64,000 nucleotides of DNA from Frateuria sp. Soil773 (GTDB lineage Bacteria > Pseudomonadota > Gammaproteobacteria > Xanthomonadales > Rhodanobacteraceae), in assembly GCF_001428405.1 (NCBI RefSeq), contig NZ_LMSL01000041.1, forward strand, positions 327,742 through 391,741, read 5' to 3'. Under the pieces are notes generated by a model, which saw only the letters and a list, made by a program, of their open reading frames with translations, searched no databases and was not told the origin of the DNA. The first letter of the stretch is position 1. The number at the start of each line of letters is the position of its first letter. The position numbers and the translations under genes were made by a program. Positions 60,653 to 64,000 of this stretch are shown here, one piece after another.

Positions 60653-63511
60653 ATGGAAAAGAGTTTCGAACCCGCCCAGATCGAATCGAAGTGGTACGCG
60701 CGCTGGGAAGCCAGCGGCGCATTCCAGCCGCCGGGCAAGGGCGAGCCGTACTGCATCCTGCTGCCGCCGCCGAATGTCACCGGCACGCTGCACATGGGGC
60801 ATGCGTTCCAGCAGACCGTGATGGACATGCTGGTGCGCTACCAGCGCATGCGCGGCATGAACACGCTGTGGCAGGTGGGCACCGACCACGCCGGCATCGC
60901 CACCCAGAAGATCGTGGAGAACCAGCTCGCGGCCGAGGAGAAGACCCGGCACGACCTTGGCCGCGACGCCTTCGTCGAGCGCGTGTGGCGGTGGAAGGAG
61001 GAATCCGGCTCCACCATCACCCACCAGATGCGCCGCATCGGCGCCGCCGCCGACTGGTCGCGCGAGCGCTTCACCATGGACGAGGGCCTGTCCGCGGCGG
61101 TGCGCAAGGTGTTCGTGGAGTGGTACCGCGCGGGCCTGATCTACCGCGGCAACCGCCTGGTGAACTGGGACCCGGTGCTGGGCACCGCCGTCTCCGACCT
61201 CGAAGTGAACAACGTGGAGCGCGACGGCCACCTGTGGTCGATCCGCTACATGACCGTGGACGGCGCGGAAAGCGTGGTGGTCGCCACCACCCGCCCGGAG
61301 ACCATGCTGGGCGACGTGGCCGTGGCCGTGCACCCGGAAGACGAGCGCTACGCCCACCTGGTCGGCCAGATGCTGCGCCTGCCGCTGACCGGGCGCGAGA
61401 TCCCGGTGATCGCCGACGACTACGTCGAACGCGAATTCGGCACCGGCTGCGTGAAGATCACCCCGGCGCACGATTTCAACGACTACGCGATCGGCCAGCG
61501 CCACAAGCTGGCGCCGATCACCATCTTCACCCTGGGCGCGCAGGTCAACGACAACGCGCCGGAAAAATACCGCGGCCTCGACCGCTACGACGCGCGCAAG
61601 GCCGTGCTGGCCGACCTCGAAGCCGCCGGCCTGCTGGTCGAAACCAAGCCGCACAAGCTGCAGGTGCCGGTGAGCCAGCGTTCGGACGCGGTGATCGAGC
61701 CGATGCTCACCGACCAGTGGTTCGTCGACCTCACCTCCGACGTGCAGGCCGATGGCCGCCCGGGCGGGCGCAAGGCGATCACCGAGCCGGCGCTCGACGC
61801 CGTGCGCTCGGGCGAAATCAAGTTCGTGCCGGAGAACTGGAGCACGACGTACACGCAATGGCTGGACAACATCCAGGACTGGTGCATCAGCCGCCAGCTC
61901 TGGTGGGGCCACCGCATCCCGGCGTGGTACGACGAGGCCGGCAACATCTTCGTGGGCGAGGACGAGGCCGACGCGCGCGCCAGCGCGGCGACGGCGCCGG
62001 TCGGCGCGCTGCGCCAGGACGAGGACGTGCTGGACACCTGGTTCAGCTCGGCGCTGTGGCCGTTCTCCACGCTGGGCTGGCCGGCCGGCGGCCCGGTGAG
62101 GAACGAGCGCGGCGAGATCGTCGCGAACTGGGAGGACGACCAGGTCTTCCTGCCCAGCGCGGTGCTGGTCACCGGCTTCGACATCATCTTCTTCTGGGTC
62201 GCGCGGATGGTGATGGCGACCCGCTACTTCACCGGCCGCATCCCGTTCCGCGAGGTCTACATCAACGCGATCGTGCGCGATGCGGAAGGCCAGAAGATGT
62301 CCAAGTCCAAGGGCAACACGCTGGACCCGCTGGACCTGATCGACGGCATCGAGCTGGAACCGCTGGTGGCCAAGTCCACCCGGTCGCTGCTGATCCCGCA
62401 GGTGCGCGAGAAGGTGGAAAAGCGCATTCGCAGGGACTACCCCGACGGCATCAAGGCGATCGGCACCGACGCGCTGCGCTTCACCTTCGCCGCGCTCGCC
62501 AGCTACAGCCGCACCATCAACTTCGACCTCAAGCGCGCCGAAGGCTACAAGGCGTTCTGCAACAAGCTGTGGAACGCGGCGCGCTTCGTGCTGATGAACG
62601 TGGGGGATTCGGGATTCGGGATTCGGGATTCGGAAAAGCCGGCGACCGAGGCGGAGCGGTGGATTCTCACCCGCCTGAAGCAGACGCTGGCCGAGGCCGA
62701 AGGACACTTCGTCACGTACCGCTTCGACCTGCTGGCGCAGACGTTGTACGAGTTCGTGTGGAACGAATACTGCGACTGGTTCCTGGAGCTGTCCAAGCCT
62801 GCCCTGAGCAAAGTCGAAGGGCCGGCGCCCAACGGCGGCGACGCGGACGCGGCGGCCTCCACGCGGCATACCCTGCTGGTGGTGCTGGAAACCGTGCTGC
62901 GCGCGCTGCACCCGGTGGTGCCCTTCATCACCGAGGAGATCTGGCAATCGGTGGCGCCGAAGCTGGGGCTGGATCCCGCCGGCGGCATCCTGGGCCAGCC
63001 GTGGCCGCAGGCCGGCGCCATCGCCGCGGACGCCGCCGCCAGCGCCGAGATCGAATGGTTCAAGTCGGTGCTCTCCGGCATCCGCCGGATCCGCGCGGAG
63101 ATGAACATCGCCCCCGGCAAGACGATTCCCCTGCTGCTCGCCGGCGGCGACGCCGGCGACCGCGCGCGCGCCGCGAAATTCGCCGCGCAGATCGCCTTCC
63201 TCGCGCGTGTGGACGCGCCGCAGTGGATCGAGGCCGGCGCGGACGAACCCGCCGCCGCGGCCGCCGTGGTGGGCTCGATGCGCGTGCTGATTCCGTTGGC
63301 CGGGCTGATCGACCTCGGCGCGGAGAAGGCCCGCCTGGCCAAGGAGATCGGCCGCATCGAAGGCGAGATCCGCAAGTGCGAGGGCAAGCTCGGCAACGCG
63401 AATTTCGTGGCCAACGCGCCGGCCGAGGTGGTGGCGCAGGAGCGCCAGCGCATCGTCGACTGGAGCGCCCAGCTCGGCGCGTTGCGCGAGCAGGTGCAGA
63501 AGCTGGGCTGA
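60653..63511 (+). CDS. valS: Valyl-tRNA synthetase
   Basis: Class I aminoacyl-tRNA synthetase of 952 residues. It starts [20 protein letters not shown]. The HIGH motif is TLHMGH (45-50), the CP1 editing domain includes [20 protein letters not shown], and KMSKS is at 548-552 ([16 protein letters not shown]). The anticodon-binding domain follows ([24 protein letters not shown]), and the C-terminal coiled coil ends the protein ([20 protein letters not shown]). Two insertions in the anticodon-binding region are encoded by dispersed repeats: residues ~651-660 from GGGATTC heptamers and ~715-724 from a CCCTGAGC...CGAAGGG element. The frame stays open, so the enzyme is presumably functional. Confidence 0.96.
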   Translation: MEKSFEPAQIESKWYARWEASGAFQPPGKGEPYCILLPPPNVTGTLHMGHAFQQTVMDMLVRYQRMRGMNTLWQVGTDHAGIATQKIVENQLAAEEKTRHDLGRDAFVERVWRWKEESGSTITHQMRRIGAAADWSRERFTMDEGLSAAVRKVFVEWYRAGLIYRGNRLVNWDPVLGTAVSDLEVNNVERDGHLWSIRYMTVDGAESVVVATTRPETMLGDVAVAVHPEDERYAHLVGQMLRLPLTGREIPVIADDYVEREFGTGCVKITPAHDFNDYAIGQRHKLAPITIFTLGAQVNDNAPEKYRGLDRYDARKAVLADLEAAGLLVETKPHKLQVPVSQRSDAVIEPMLTDQWFVDLTSDVQADGRPGGRKAITEPALDAVRSGEIKFVPENWSTTYTQWLDNIQDWCISRQLWWGHRIPAWYDEAGNIFVGEDEADARASAATAPVGALRQDEDVLDTWFSSALWPFSTLGWPAGGPVRNERGEIVANWEDDQVFLPSAVLVTGFDIIFFWVARMVMATRYFTGRIPFREVYINAIVRDAEGQKMSKSKGNTLDPLDLIDGIELEPLVAKSTRSLLIPQVREKVEKRIRRDYPDGIKAIGTDALRFTFAALASYSRTINFDLKRAEGYKAFCNKLWNAARFVLMNVGDSGFGIRDSEKPATEAERWILTRLKQTLAEAEGHFVTYRFDLLAQTLYEFVWNEYCDWFLELSKPALSKVEGPAPNGGDADAAASTRHTLLVVLETVLRALHPVVPFITEEIWQSVAPKLGLDPAGGILGQPWPQAGAIAADAAASAEIEWFKSVLSGIRRIRAEMNIAPGKTIPLLLAGGDAGDRARAAKFAAQIAFLARVDAPQWIEAGADEPAAAAAVVGSMRVLIPLAGLIDLGAEKARLAKEIGRIEGEIRKCEGKLGNANFVANAPAEVVAQERQRIVDWSAQLGALREQVQKLG
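62604..62631. repeat. In-frame GGGATTC heptamer array inside valS
   Basis: Four exact tandem copies of GGGATTC encode [10 protein letters not shown] in a loop just after [14 protein letters not shown]. The same heptamer forms the intergenic arrays at 49846-50005. It is a dispersed repeat accepted into a coding region. Confidence 0.85.
62797..62822. repeat. In-frame CCCTGAGC...CGAAGGG element inside valS
   Basis: GCCTGCCCTGAGCAAAGTCG followed by AAGGGC has inverted ends GCCCT/AGGGC. It resembles a widespread intergenic repeat of the form CCTGAGC-TCGAAGGG. Here it encodes PALSKVEGP next to the conserved [10 protein letters not shown] of the anticodon-binding domain. Confidence 0.7.
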
Positions 63512-63560
63512 CCCGCGCGGGAGGCCCTTCTTCCGAAAGCGAAGGGCGGGTGCGCCGTGC

Positions 63561-64000
63561 TTATTTCTGGAAATGGCCGGCGGCCATTTCCAGGGCCATC
63601 ACGATGGCGTCCTCGCGCCCGTCGCGCGCGGGGTAGTAGCGCGGCCGCCGGCCGATCTCGCTGAAGCCCACCGACTCGTACAGCCGCTTCGCCAGGGGGT
63701 TGGAGGGGCGCACTTCGAGGAACACGCGCTCGGCGCCGTTCCAGCGCGCGATGTCGAGCAGGCGGCGCAGCAGGTGGCGGCCCAGGCCCTGCCCGCGCTG
63801 CGCCTCGCCGATGCAGAGGTTCAGCACGTGCGCCTCGCCGGCGGCGACCGACAGGATGCCGTAGCCGGCGATGGCGCCGTCCATCCACAGCACCCAGCAG
63901 GGATGGCCGGCCTTCAGGCAGTCGGCGAAGATTCCCTGCGACCAGGGGAAATCGTAGGACGCGGTTTCCAGCGCGCTGACGGCGGGCAGGTCCTCGCGCC
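63561..64000 (-). CDS. rimI: Ribosomal protein S18-alanine N-acetyltransferase, N terminus beyond window
   Basis: GNAT acetyltransferase that modifies the N terminus of ribosomal protein S18. The frame is open to the window end, so the start codon lies outside; about 146 residues are visible. The sequence reads DLPAVSALETASYDFPWSQG (the RimI lead-in), then VLNLCIGEAQRGQGLGRHLL (the acetyl-CoA loop QRGQGLG). VFLEVRPSNPLAKRLYESVG and RRPRYYPARDGREDAIVMAL are typical of RimI. It is convergent with valS, 49 bases away. An internal ATG at 63893 is not the true start because family sequence continues upstream of it. Confidence 0.93.
   Translation of the reverse strand, partial: REDLPAVSALETASYDFPWSQGIFADCLKAGHPCWVLWMDGAIAGYGILSVAAGEAHVLNLCIGEAQRGQGLGRHLLRRLLDIARWNGAERVFLEVRPSNPLAKRLYESVGFSEIGRRPRYYPARDGREDAIVMALEMAAGHFQK

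Noticed and set aside
60131-62947. A long minus-strand open frame across hemE and valS
   Set aside because: Antisense to two genes with unmistakable signatures; no motifs of its own.

Overview
The window is about 69% G+C and almost fully packed with genes. It reads as the chromosome of a gammaproteobacterium of the Xanthomonadales, most likely a Rhodanobacter/Dyella-like member of the Rhodanobacteraceae. That placement is an inference from gene content and codon usage: a type IV pilus chemotaxis cluster with Pseudomonas-like synteny, a TonB receptor with a regulatory-like N-terminal domain, and intergenic heptamer repeats of the xanthomonad kind. No rRNA, tRNA, CRISPR array, phage or transposase gene is visible.

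Layout. 0.1-3.1 kb: a secreted asparaginase-type hydrolase and a BlaI/BlaR1-like repressor-protease pair. 3.2-8.35 kb (minus strand): sulfate uptake operon sbp-cysT-cysW-cysA followed by an OprP/OprO-type porin. 8.5-9.9 kb: a single-chain 3-oxoacid CoA-transferase. 10-11.7 kb: an OmpR-family regulator and its kinase. 11.9-15.7 kb: tesA divergent from ybbA-ybbP. 15.9-19.4 kb: glutathione transferase, an anion/arsenite-type permease and two exported proteins of unknown role. 19.5-23.3 kb (minus): mazG, cysQ, nudE, an inositol-monophosphatase-family gene and gspN. 23.4-25.5 kb: bioA and rsmE.

26.1-38 kb (minus) is the Pil-Chp chemosensory operon pilG-pilH-pilI-pilJ-chpA-chpB-chpC, which controls type IV pilus extension and retraction. 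It is flanked by gshB, a TonB3-like gene, algH, ruvX and pyrB on the plus strand (38.4-42.5 kb). Further along come pilU and pilT (minus), the retraction motors, and proC-yggT (plus). From memory this block matches the order PA0392-PA0415 of Pseudomonas aeruginosa, with three members missing (pilK, pyrR, yggS) and a lipoprotein, a TonB-dependent receptor and a BON-domain protein inserted. The absence of pilK and the loss of the catalytic serine in ChpB together suggest that receptor methylation has been abandoned here.

53-64 kb: a cytoplasmic BtuF-like protein, yjbQ and pdxH (minus), a glycerate-kinase-like gene, dodecin and a YeeZ-like epimerase. Then aroK-aroB, a small membrane protein, a WGR-domain protein, hemE and valS (plus), and the C-terminal part of rimI (minus, cut by the window end).

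Several families of short dispersed repeats occupy the spacers: a CCGTCATTCC...GGGATGACGG element, GGGATTC heptamer arrays and an AGTGAG-type array. Two of these repeat types lie in frame inside valS. No novel multi-gene system was found. The most noteworthy observations are the apparent loss of adaptation enzymes from Pil-Chp, the repeats translated within valS, and an M56 sensor protein carrying an STN-like domain.
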